The notes under the pieces: model-generated
What the model was told of the DNA's origin: nothing
The model's input: only the letters and a program-made list of their open reading frames with translations
Database searches by the model: none
In this document: piece by piece, positions 46,034 through 54,900 of the stretch
Layout: every line of letters begins with the position of its first letter
How positions within the stretch are numbered: position 1 is the stretch's first letter
Origin: Enterovirga rhinocerotis
Lineage (GTDB): Bacteria > Pseudomonadota > Alphaproteobacteria > Rhizobiales > Beijerinckiaceae
Length of the DNA stretch: 64,000 nucleotides
Assembly: GCF_004363955.1 (NCBI RefSeq)
Contig: NZ_SNZR01000011.1
Span: forward strand, 2,046,001-2,110,000
Direction of reading: 5' to 3'
Program-made: the position numbers and the translations under genes

Positions 46034-48736
46034 ATGGTCCTCCCCGACATCACGCAGAGCCTCATCGACCGAGGCCTGCTCTATTCGGACTACTACTGGA
46101 GCGGCAGCGTCATCACCTACAGCATCCCGAATGGCGGGACCTCGTGGATCCCCGGCTACGAGGAGGCTGCCGCGGGCGCATCCTATTCGGAGTTCACGGC
46201 AGCCCAGGCGGCACGGTTCGTCAGCGCCATCGAATTGTGGGATAGCTACATCGCCACGTCCCTGGTGCAGGTCGATGACGGCAGCACCTACGGCGACATC
46301 CGCATCGCCTATACCGACATCGCCGATGTGAGAACCTGGGGCTACGCCTATATCCCGCCCTATGCCGGAGGTAGCTCGGTCAAGCCCGGAGACATCTGGG
46401 TCGATACGGCCAACAAGGGATCGCTCTACGCGGAAGGCAGCTACGATTACATGGCCCTCCTGCACGAGATCGGCCATACGCTCGGTCTCAAGCACCCGCA
46501 CGAGTGGCCGGTCTTGTCGGCTGAGTTCGACAGCACGGCCTATACGCTGATGAGCTACAACAGCTCGTTCGAATGGCGGGTCTCCTTCAGCGCCACCGGC
46601 TATTCCTACGGCAGGGTGGACTCAGCGACGCCCATGGTGCTCGACATCGCCGCGATCCAGAGCCGATACGGCGCAGACCTCGCCACGGCCGCGGGCACCA
46701 ACATCTACCGCATCACCGACGAGATGACCCTCAGCCGGCGCGCGATCTACGATGCGGGCGGCACCGATACGATCGACCTCTCGGCCCTGAGCCGCGGCTC
46801 GCGCCTGGACATGCGCCCCGGAGCTTCCTCGGACCTCGGCTATTTCTCGAAGGCCGACCAGATCGCGGCGGCTAAGGCTGCCTATCCGGGCATGTCGTCC
46901 CGCTTCATCGAACAGGCCTTCGACAACCAGAAGTATCTTCCCTACGAATGGACCAACAATCTCGGCATCGCCTTCTCGACCCTGATCGAGAAGGCGGTCG
47001 GCAGCCGGTTCAACGATAGGATCTTCGGCAACGAAGCCGCCAACACGATCGATGGCGGCCTCGGCGCCGACATTCTCTACGGTCGTCAAGGTCTCGACTG
47101 GTTCCACGGAACGATCGCGGCGCTCGACAACACGACCTTCGGGGATATCGCGCCGGGCGAGACGATCACCTTCAACGATCGTGGCGCGACGGTCACGCGA
47201 ATCCGGCAGTCCGACCCCTTCACCGAGGGCGACGTCTTCACCGAAATCTATGTCCGTACGTCGCCGAACGGTCCCGAGCAGAAGGTGAAGCTCTTTGGCC
47301 TCGACACGGCCACGCTCTTCTTCGAGGGCGCGACCGTGACGGTAGGCGGCACGGCGGACGACGAGATCTTCGTCGGCCGGGTCGGCAACGATCTCTATTC
47401 GGGCGGCGGCGGCGGCGACACGGTCGATTATAGCGCGGCGAGAGGCGGCCTGCGCGTCGATCTCGGCTCGACGGCCGCCCAGAGCGTCGGCGGCGGCTTC
47501 GGCGTGGACAAGCTCCTCTCGATCTGGAACCTGATCGGCGGCGCAGGCGCCGACCGCCTGACCGGCAGCGACGCCTGGAACGAGATCAGCGGCGGAGACG
47601 GCGCCGACCTCATCGCGGGACGCGGCGGCAACGACACCCTCATCGGCGGAGCCGGCAACGATACGCTCGACGGGGGGACCGGAGCGGACGCGATGTTCGG
47701 CGGAGCCGGCAACGACATCTATGTTGTCGACGACATCAGCACGGATACCCCCTTCTTCGGCATCGTCGGGGACACCGTCCGCGAGGACACCGTGGCCGGG
47801 ATCGACGACGGCGGCAGGGATCTCGTCCAGGCGAGCGTGAGCTTCACGCTCGGACGGTTCGTCGAGAATCTGACCCTGACCGGAACGGCCGCGATCGACG
47901 GCAGCGGGAACGAACTCGCCAATGTGATCATCGGCAACCGGGGCGCCAATCACCTGTTCGGGTTCGACGGGGACGACATCCTCGATGGCGGTGCCGGCGA
48001 CGATACGCTTCGTGGCGGCGCCGGCCGCGACAGCCTCACGGGCGGTGCCGGCAAGGACGATCTGGACGGCGGCGAGGATGGCGACACCTACTACGTCGAC
48101 GGCGCCGACATCGTGATGGATAGCGGCCAGAGCGGGATCGATCTCGTCGTGTCCCGAGGCGGATTCGTGCTCAAGACGGGCAGCGGCATCGAGAATCTGC
48201 GGTCGGTCGAGACGGCGGCGAACGCCAACCTGACGGGCAACGAGCTCGACAACGCGATCACGGCCTACGGCGCCAACAACCTGCTCTACGGGGCAGCCGG
48301 CAACGACACGATCCGGGCCGGAGCCGGCGATGACGTCCTACGCGGCGGCCTCGGCTCGGACAGGCTCTGGGGTGAGCAGGGCGCCGATACTTTCCTGTTC
48401 GTGCGAGGCGAAAGCCTCGCCATCACGGGGCGAGACGGGGCCGACGCGATCTTCGACTTCGCCACGGGCGAGGATCGGATCGACCTCAACATCTTCAGCG
48501 GCAGTGCGCCGGAAGCAGCCTATGCAGAGGTCGAATTTGCGTCCTCCGGCTTCACCGCCCTGAAGAAGGCCGCGGAAGCCGCGATGACGGGAGGCGTGAA
48601 GGCGGTCTTCGTCGCCGGCACGACCGACGGCTGGCTGTTCTGGAGCACGAACGGCTCGGACGGGACGGCCGACGAGGCCGTGCGGCTCATGGGGCTGAAC
48701 AGCATCGCGGGGTTCGATCGCGCAGATCTGATCTGA
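46034..48736 (+). CDS. RTX metalloprotease, serralysin-like (M10), copy 2
   Basis: A 900-residue paralogue of the preceding gene. The catalytic domain has HEIGHTLGLKH (144-154) and Met-turn LMSYN (172-176), with the same opening (GLLYSDYYWSGSVITYSIPN). The middle is longer and divergent (DNTTFGDIAPGETITFNDRG); the RTX repeats follow (GGAGNDTLDGGTGADAMFGG). The final 40 residues nearly repeat copy 1. No signal peptide is seen. The ATG at 46034 lacks a strong ribosome site. The 185-base gap from copy 1 holds no gene. Confidence 0.92.
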   Translation: MVLPDITQSLIDRGLLYSDYYWSGSVITYSIPNGGTSWIPGYEEAAAGASYSEFTAAQAARFVSAIELWDSYIATSLVQVDDGSTYGDIRIAYTDIADVRTWGYAYIPPYAGGSSVKPGDIWVDTANKGSLYAEGSYDYMALLHEIGHTLGLKHPHEWPVLSAEFDSTAYTLMSYNSSFEWRVSFSATGYSYGRVDSATPMVLDIAAIQSRYGADLATAAGTNIYRITDEMTLSRRAIYDAGGTDTIDLSALSRGSRLDMRPGASSDLGYFSKADQIAAAKAAYPGMSSRFIEQAFDNQKYLPYEWTNNLGIAFSTLIEKAVGSRFNDRIFGNEAANTIDGGLGADILYGRQGLDWFHGTIAALDNTTFGDIAPGETITFNDRGATVTRIRQSDPFTEGDVFTEIYVRTSPNGPEQKVKLFGLDTATLFFEGATVTVGGTADDEIFVGRVGNDLYSGGGGGDTVDYSAARGGLRVDLGSTAAQSVGGGFGVDKLLSIWNLIGGAGADRLTGSDAWNEISGGDGADLIAGRGGNDTLIGGAGNDTLDGGTGADAMFGGAGNDIYVVDDISTDTPFFGIVGDTVREDTVAGIDDGGRDLVQASVSFTLGRFVENLTLTGTAAIDGSGNELANVIIGNRGANHLFGFDGDDILDGGAGDDTLRGGAGRDSLTGGAGKDDLDGGEDGDTYYVDGADIVMDSGQSGIDLVVSRGGFVLKTGSGIENLRSVETAANANLTGNELDNAITAYGANNLLYGAAGNDTIRAGAGDDVLRGGLGSDRLWGEQGADTFLFVRGESLAITGRDGADAIFDFATGEDRIDLNIFSGSAPEAAYAEVEFASSGFTALKKAAEAAMTGGVKAVFVAGTTDGWLFWSTNGSDGTADEAVRLMGLNSIAGFDRADLI

Positions 48737-48768
48737 GAGCGCGCGGAGGATCGTCGATCCTGGCGAGA

Positions 48769-48845
48769 TGGCGCACCCGGCACGATTCGAACGTGCGACC
48801 CCCGGACTCGAATTCCGGTGCTCTATCCAACTAAGCTACGGGTGC
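48769..48845 (-). tRNA. tRNA-Arg (anticodon TCG)
   Basis: The minus strand folds as a full cloverleaf: acceptor GCACCCG / CGGGTGC (7 bp), D-arm GCTTAGTTGGATAGAGC, anticodon stem CCGGA / TCCGG with loop ATTCGAG (anticodon TCG, codon CGA), variable GGGTC, T-arm GCACG-TTCGAAT-CGTGC, discriminator G and an encoded CCA. It lies 32 bases after the second protease gene on the opposite strand. Confidence 0.95.
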
Positions 48846-49339
48846 CTTCCCCATGGGGTAGGCCGGCAGAGGCGGTTTGGTCAATCCGGACCGCACCGCC
48901 GATGCGCGCGACGGCGCCTTGCGACTCGCGCGGCGAAGCACCATTTTCCCGAAGTCAGGCAGCCGCATCCGGCCGCATCGTACGATTTGCAGCATCGGTG
49001 TCGCGCCACTGCGACGAGAAATCCAATGCATTTCCGAGGGCTAGGCTCAAAAATCGCTTGTTGCCCGCCCGGCGAGCCGCTAGTTTACAGCCTGTCAACG
49101 ACAATGCTTCAGGTTCACGGCGGCGCTCCGAGCGGGAAGCCGAGGCCGTCGGGGGTATGTTTGCGGTCAAGCCGAGAGACGGGATGTCCGGCATGACCAT
49201 TCGAATCCGACACTGATGGGCGATCGTGGGCCGGAACGGCTGATCGGCGCAGAGGTGGACAGGACAGCGCGGTCGGCGAGTCCGGACCGCGTGACGGCTC
49301 GCGCTTGCGAGAGCAACCAGCGAAGGTCTGAAGAGATCG
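48846..49339. other. Gap between tRNA-Arg and the DUF4167 gene
   Basis: About 490 bases without a convincing gene. A frame ending at 49216 encodes a Ser/Arg-rich peptide (PVNDNASGSRRRSEREAE) but has no clear start with a ribosome site, so I leave it out. A palindrome CCCCATGGGG (48849-48858) lies next to the tRNA. The promoter of the DUF4167 gene should be here, but none is obvious. Confidence 0.5.
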
Positions 49340-50404
49340 ATGAGACCAGGTCAGAACAGGCGGATGCGCGGACGCAGCCGCAGCAAGGGTCCGAATCCGC
49401 TCACACGGAGCTACGAATCGAACGGACCAGACGTGAAGATCCGCGGCACCGCGCAGCACGTCGCCGATAAATACGCCCAACTCGCGCGCGACGCCCAGGC
49501 CAGCGGCGATCCGGTCGCGGCGGAGAACTATTTCCAGCACGCCGAGCATTACTACCGACTCATCGCCGCCGCGCAGGAGCAGTATCGCCAGCAATTCGGA
49601 GGCGGGCTGCGTGACGAGGACGGCGAGGAAGGCGACGAGGACGGCGGATTCGGCGCTCCCGGCGGCCCCGGCGACGAGTTCGGCGAGCCCGGCGGCTTCC
49701 CGGGGGGACAGGGCTTCGATCAACGCCAGGGCGGCGACCGGCAGGGCCAGCCATCCCGCTACGACCGCGGCGACCGTCAGAACCAGAGCCGCCAGCGCTT
49801 CGACCGGAACGGCGAGCGCTACGACCGCAACACGCAGAACGGCTCCGGCGAGCGCCAGGGCGGGTATGACCGCCAGGGCGGTGGATACGAGCGTCAGGGC
49901 GGCGGCTACGACCGTCAGAACGGCTACGATCGCCAGGGCGGAGACCGTCCCCCGCATCAGGACCGGCGCGATCGCCAGGCCCGGGACGACCGCGGGCCGC
50001 GCGACGACCGGCCTCGGGAAGAGCGCGCGCCGCGCGAAGACCGCGCACCCCGGGAAGAGCGGGCTCCGCGTGACGAGCGAGGCTCTCAGGAGGGCTATGC
50101 GCCTCGCGAGGCGCGTCCGCCCCGCGAGGGCCGGGCCGAACGCCGCGAGCGCGAGCCGCGCTACGAGGATGCCGCGGGCGGCGACGAGGATCAGGCGGGC
50201 ACGAACCTGCCGGCCTTCCTGACGAATCCCGTCCGGCCGCCGATCAGCGTCGACGAGGTCGCCGAGAGCGCCGGCCTCGCCCCCCCTCCCCCTCCGGCGG
50301 AGGCCGCCGAAGGCGAGGCCACGGGGATCAAGCCGCGCCGCCGGCGCACGCGCAAGGCGGAACCGACCGCCGAGGCGGCGGAGCAGACGGCCGACGGGGC
50401 CTGA
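49340..50404 (+). CDS. DUF4167 domain-containing protein
   Basis: A 354-residue protein typical of Hyphomicrobiales. The N-terminal 90 residues are the conserved DUF4167 domain (NRRMRGRSRSKGPNPLTRSY, IRGTAQHVADKYAQLARDA, ENYFQHAEHYYRLIAAAQEQ). The rest is low complexity: DRQGGGY and DRRDRQARDDR-type repeats, then PREERAPRED repeats, probably disordered and likely nucleic-acid-binding. Function unknown. It is followed by a clear terminator. The long Gly/Arg/Asp repeat invites length variation between strains. Confidence 0.93.
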   Translation: MRPGQNRRMRGRSRSKGPNPLTRSYESNGPDVKIRGTAQHVADKYAQLARDAQASGDPVAAENYFQHAEHYYRLIAAAQEQYRQQFGGGLRDEDGEEGDEDGGFGAPGGPGDEFGEPGGFPGGQGFDQRQGGDRQGQPSRYDRGDRQNQSRQRFDRNGERYDRNTQNGSGERQGGYDRQGGGYERQGGGYDRQNGYDRQGGDRPPHQDRRDRQARDDRGPRDDRPREERAPREDRAPREERAPRDERGSQEGYAPREARPPREGRAERREREPRYEDAAGGDEDQAGTNLPAFLTNPVRPPISVDEVAESAGLAPPPPPAEAAEGEATGIKPRRRRTRKAEPTAEAAEQTADGA

Positions 50405-50428
50405 TCCCGGACATCTCCAGCGCAACGA

Positions 50429-50458
50429 AAAAGGGCCGGCGGCAACGCTGGCCCTTTT
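50429..50458 (+). terminator. Rho-independent terminator of the DUF4167 gene
   Basis: The arms AAAAGGGCC (50429-50437) and GGCCCTTTT (50450-50458) form a 9-bp stem around an internally paired loop, ending in TTTT. It lies 25 bases past the stop and may also serve the convergent gene. Confidence 0.85.
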
Positions 50459-50511
50459 CACATGAGGCGAGGCTTTTGGGGCGAGGCTTTCGCCCGGCTG
50501 CGCGGCGCCGA

Positions 50512-51012
50512 TTACTTCGGCGGCCCGAGGCTGCGCAGGATCTTGCCGAAGGCCGCGTCATGCGCCTTGTCGCCGTCCGGCGAGGCCCAATAGGAGATGA
50601 GGACGAGGTTGCCCGACGGCAGCCCCGGATTGATCGCAAGATACCGGAGCACGGTCGGATCGCCTTTCCAGGTCGCCGGGAAGGCCGTCGCCTGGACCTT
50701 GACCCCTCCCTCCTCGCTCCGCGAGATCGTGGGCTCGCCCGTCACCTTCACGCCCTGCTTGGCAAAATAGCGCTCGTGTTCACCCGAGACGGCGGCCTGG
50801 TCGGCCGGCAGGTAGACCTCGATCCAGAAGAAGACCTCCTCGTCGGGGCTGCGGACCTCGACCCCGCGCCTGGTGGCGCTGGTCTTCCAATCGCCCGGGA
50901 TGTCGACCCCCGCGATCGGATTGCCAGACGGCAGATTGACCTGCCGCGCCCAGGCCGGTCCCGCGAGAACGGCGACAAGCAGCAAAGCCGGACCTGACAG
51001 CAACCAGCGCAT
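50512..51012 (-). CDS. Hypothetical exported protein
   Basis: A 166-residue protein with a signal peptide (MRWLLSGPALLLVAVLAGPA, cleavage near AWA). The mature region (VNLPSGNPIAGVDIPGDWKT, EVFFWIEVYLPADQAAVSG, YWASPDGDKAHDAAFGKILR) is beta-rich and periplasmic. It resembles small lipoprotein-like domains that measure or bind small molecules, but I cannot name a family. I chose ATG at 51012 because of the GGGGG ribosome site; an upstream in-frame ATG at 51030 lacks one. Confidence 0.8.
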   Translation of the reverse strand: MRWLLSGPALLLVAVLAGPAWARQVNLPSGNPIAGVDIPGDWKTSATRRGVEVRSPDEEVFFWIEVYLPADQAAVSGEHERYFAKQGVKVTGEPTISRSEEGGVKVQATAFPATWKGDPTVLRYLAINPGLPSGNLVLISYWASPDGDKAHDAAFGKILRSLGPPK

Positions 51013-51220
51013 CGAGACCCCCTTCGACATGGAGGAGCAAGCTATGGCACGGGCGACGGCGTCGGCAAAGCGAATACTTGCCATCTCAGACCATCGACTA
51101 TCATGATCTACAGATTCGAGGCCGATACTCGGATCAACACCCCATCTCGAAGTCGATCCTGAGATCTTCCGAAGATTGCCCGAGCTACACCGGAAGCGCC
51201 CGCGAGCGTCGGCGGGCCTC

Positions 51221-51886
51221 TCAGCCGGCTCGCAGGTCGGTCGCCGCGACGCCCTGTTCGCGCCCGGCCCTGTCCTGCGCCTCGCGCGCGGCGCGATAGG
51301 CCGGGCGCCCCGCAAGGCGTTCCCAATAGGCCGCGACACCCGGCGTGAAGCCGGCGGCGAGACCGGTGATATCGGCGAGCAGCAGGGCATAGCCGACCGA
51401 CACGTCCGCCATCGTGAAGCGGTCGCCGCACAGGGTCTCGCGCCCGTCGCCGAGAGCGCTCTCGACCGCCCGCAGCCGCGCCGTGAACCAGCGGCCGTAA
51501 TCGGCGACGGCCTGAGGCAGGCGCCGCTCCGAGGGCTCGAACCGGCCGTAGCGGAGCACGATCGCCTGCGGGAAGGTGAGCGTCGCCTCGCCGAAATGGA
51601 GCCAGTTCAGGTAGGCGCCGTAATCGGCCTCGACCGGATCGAGCGCGAGCGGGCTCTGCCCGTCGCGCGTCGCGAGATAGTGGCAGATCGCCGCCGACTC
51701 GGTCATCCGGACGTGGCCGTCGACGAGAAGCGGCACGGTGCCGAGCGGGTTCTCGTCGAGATAGGCGCGCGCCAGGGCGCGCGGCGGGAAGGGCAGCATC
51801 CGCAGCTCGTAGGGCAGGCCGAGCTCTTCCAGCGCCCAGAGGACGCGGAACGAGCGCGTATCGGTCGCGTGGTGGAGGGTGATCAC
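51221..51886 (-). CDS. Glutathione S-transferase family protein
   Basis: A 221-residue GST. The N-terminal thioredoxin-like half has ITLHHATDTRSFRVLWALEE and the conserved cis-proline and Glu-Ser site (GTVPLLVDGHVRMTESAAIC). The helical C-terminal half shows FTMADVSVGYALLLADITGL. Such proteins conjugate or reduce electrophiles with glutathione in the cytoplasm; the substrate is unknown. The start is a GTG at 51886 with a GAGG site; 14 more codons are open upstream without support. Confidence 0.93.
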   Translation of the reverse strand: MITLHHATDTRSFRVLWALEELGLPYELRMLPFPPRALARAYLDENPLGTVPLLVDGHVRMTESAAICHYLATRDGQSPLALDPVEADYGAYLNWLHFGEATLTFPQAIVLRYGRFEPSERRLPQAVADYGRWFTARLRAVESALGDGRETLCGDRFTMADVSVGYALLLADITGLAAGFTPGVAAYWERLAGRPAYRAAREAQDRAGREQGVAATDLRAG

Positions 51887-51999
51887 GGGCGCCTGCCTCG
51901 TCTCATGGCCGCAACGTCGAGGACTCACACGAGCAATGCAGGCACAGTAGAGAGGGAGCCGGACGGGGTCGAGCGCGTGGAAGATCGTCGGCGAAGAGA

Positions 52000-54900
52000 A
52001 TGAGCGAGCGCGTCTTCCGCCTCTTCCTGTCCTCGCCCGGCGACGTCGCGATCGAGCGCCGGCGCATCGCGGGCGTGGTGAGCCGCCTCAACGGCGAATG
52101 CGCCGGCCGCGCGCGGATCGACGTGATCCGCTGGGAGACCGAGACCTATCAGGCCCACGCGACCTTCCAGGCGCAGATCCCGCAATCGGTCGAATGCGAC
52201 CTCGTCCTGACGTTGTTCAAGTGGCGGCTCGGCACGGAGCTGCCTCCCGATTTCGAGCGGATGCCGACGGGCGAGACCTATCCCAGCGGCACGGCCTACG
52301 AGCTCCTCACCGCGATGGAGGCCCGCAGGCAGGGCGCGGAGACGCCGGACGTCTTCGTCTACCGCTACACCGGCTCGGCGCCTCGCCCCGCCATCGACGA
52401 TCCCGACCGGGAGCGGGTCGAGCAGGAATGGCGGCGCCTGCAAGGCTTCTTCGAGCGCTGGTTCCTGACGCCGGAGGGACATTTCCGGGCGGCCTTCCAG
52501 ACCTATGCCACGGAAGACGATCTCGACGACCAGATCGAGCACCTGCTGCGTCGCTGGCTGACCGAGAAGGTCGCCGCGGGACGCATCCTCGCCTGGCCGG
52601 ACGCGATCAAGGGCTCGCCCTTCCCCGGCCTCGAATCCTACGGCCGGCGTCATGCCGCCGTGTTCTTCGGCCGCGGCCGCGATGTCGCGCGCGCCGTCGA
52701 GCAATGGCGCGACGTGGCCGAGCGGGGCCACCCCGTCCTGCTCGTCGTCGGCGCGAGCGGCTCGGGCAAGTCCTCGCTCGCGAAGGCGGGCCTCCTGCCT
52801 CGCGTGACGACGCCGGGCGTCATCGAGAGCGTCGATCTGTGGCGGGCGGCCTCGTTCCGGCCGGGCGACAGCCCCGACGGCCCGCTCACGGCGCTCGCCG
52901 CGAGCCTTCTCACCGATGTGCGGGACCTGCCGGCCGCCGAGGAGGGACGCGGCCCCGCCCTGCCCGAACTCGCCGCCGGCGGCCTCGGCGACGCGACGGC
53001 TCTCGCCTCCCTCCTCGCGTCGGATCCGGCCGCGGGCGCGGCGGCCGTCGTCGATGCACTCGATGCCATCGGAGCCGCCGAACAGGCCCGGGAGAAGCGG
53101 GCTCGCCCCGTCAGGGCCGATCTCGTCGTCGTCCTGGACCAGCTCGACGAAGTCTTCGCGCCGAGCCTCGATCCCGCCTCGCGCGACGATTTCGTCGCCG
53201 CGCTCACGGCGCTCGCCGCGACGGGCCGGGTCTGGATCGTGGCGACCCTGCGGGCCGACCTCTACGCCGCGATGCTCGAGCATCCCGGCCTCAAGGCGCT
53301 GAAGGAGGCGGGCGCGACCTACGATCTCGCCCCGCCCGGTCCCGCGGAACTCGCCGAGATCGTGCGGCGCCCGGCCGAGGCCGCCGACCTCGTCTTCGGC
53401 ACGGACCCCGCCACCGGAGAAAGCGTCGACGAGCGCCTCCTCGCGGAAGCCGACCGACCGGACATGCTGCCGCTCGTCCAGCTCGCCCTCGCTCGCCTCT
53501 ACGAAGGGCGGCGAGAGGAGGCGAATCCGGAGGGCGAGCGGACCGTCCTTCCCTTCGACGTCTATGCCGGGCTCGGCGGCCTCACGGGCATCATCGACGA
53601 GGTGGGTGAACGCGCCCTGGCGGGCCTGTCGCCGGCAGCCGTGAGGAGCCTGCCGCAACTGACGCGCTCGCTCGCGCGGCTCGAGACCGAGGGCGGCCTC
53701 GCCGGCACCCTCACCGTGACGCCGAGGCCTCTCGCCGAGATCGCGCCCGACGAGGCGCGCCGGGCGCTCGTCGCGGCCCTCGTCGGCGCCCGCCTGCTCA
53801 CGCTGTCCGATACCGGCGACGGCAGCCTCGTTCGCCTCGCCCATCAGCGGGTGCTGACCGACTGGGGCCGAACGCGCGAGATCGTCCAGGGCAGCGCCGA
53901 TTTCTACCGCATCCACGGCGAGATCGAGCGGCGGCGCCTGCGCTGGGAGGAGAACCGGCGCGCCGACCTTCTGCTGCCGCGCGGTCTGCCGCTGGCGGAA
54001 GCGGAGGACGTGGTCGCCCGTTACGGAGAGGAGATCGCGCCCGAGACCCGGGCCTTCGTCCGCGCCTCGCGCGCCCGCGCCGGCCGGGCACAGATGCTGA
54101 CCGGCGCCGCGGCCGTGATCTTCGCCCTCGTCGCCATCGGCGCCCTGTTCCAATGGACGATCGCGCGGCAGCAGACGCAGCTCGCCCAGACCAATTTCGG
54201 CGTCGCGCGCGAGGCCGTGCGCGGCGTCGTCTTCGATGTGGTCCAGGGCCTGTCCGACGTCTCCGGCATGCGGCTCGATTCGCTCCGCACCATCCTTTCG
54301 ACGGTGCGGAAGGCGGCCGACAAGCTCGCCGGCACGTCGCCGGGCGATCCGGACCTGCTGCGCACGCGGGCGGCGATGTTCGACAACTTCGCCCGCATGT
54401 ATGCCGGAATCGGCGACATCCCGGCCGCTCGCACCAGTGCGGACGACGCTGTCGCCATCCTGCGCGACCTCGCCAAGACGCGGCCCGAGGACGTCCGCGT
54501 CGAAAGCGACCTCGGCATCGTCATCGTGACCCGCGGCACGATCGACGCGCAGAGCGGCGACGTCTCACGCGCCCGCCAGCATTTCGAGGAGGCGCTCCGG
54601 CTCGCTCGGATCGGAGCGCAGCGCGGGGCCGCCGACCCGGAACTGCGCAAACGCGTCATGGTCCCGCTCGACAGGCTCGGCGACGCCCGGCTGACCCTCG
54701 GCGATTATCGCGGCGCACGAGACGCGTATCGGGAGCAGGTCGAGGTCGCCCGCCGCGAACTCGGGATCGACCCGACATCGGCGGCGCTCCGCGACGGCCT
54801 CGCGAAGGCGCTGTTCAATCTCGGCTATCTCGGGATGGAGAGCGGCGATCTCGACCTCGCGGCGACGTCCTACGAGGAGGCCGCACGGATCGCCCGCGCG

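Noticed and set aside
48769-48845. tRNA-Arg as an integration site
   Set aside because: No partial tRNA copy, integrase or flanking direct repeat is seen on either side.
49156-49216. Short Ser/Arg-rich frame ending in MTIRIRH before the DUF4167 gene
   Set aside because: No clear start with a ribosome site. Kept as an unresolved possibility rather than a feature.
49850-50130. Repetitive tract in the DUF4167 gene
   Set aside because: Coding low-complexity repeats (RQGGGYDRQ-type and PREERAPRED-type), not a mobile or regulatory repeat.
51925-54153. 742-codon open frame opposite the STAND gene
   Set aside because: It is the mirror of a strongly GC3-biased gene. Its composition (Arg/Glu/Gly-rich, no domains) is what antisense reading of such a gene gives.
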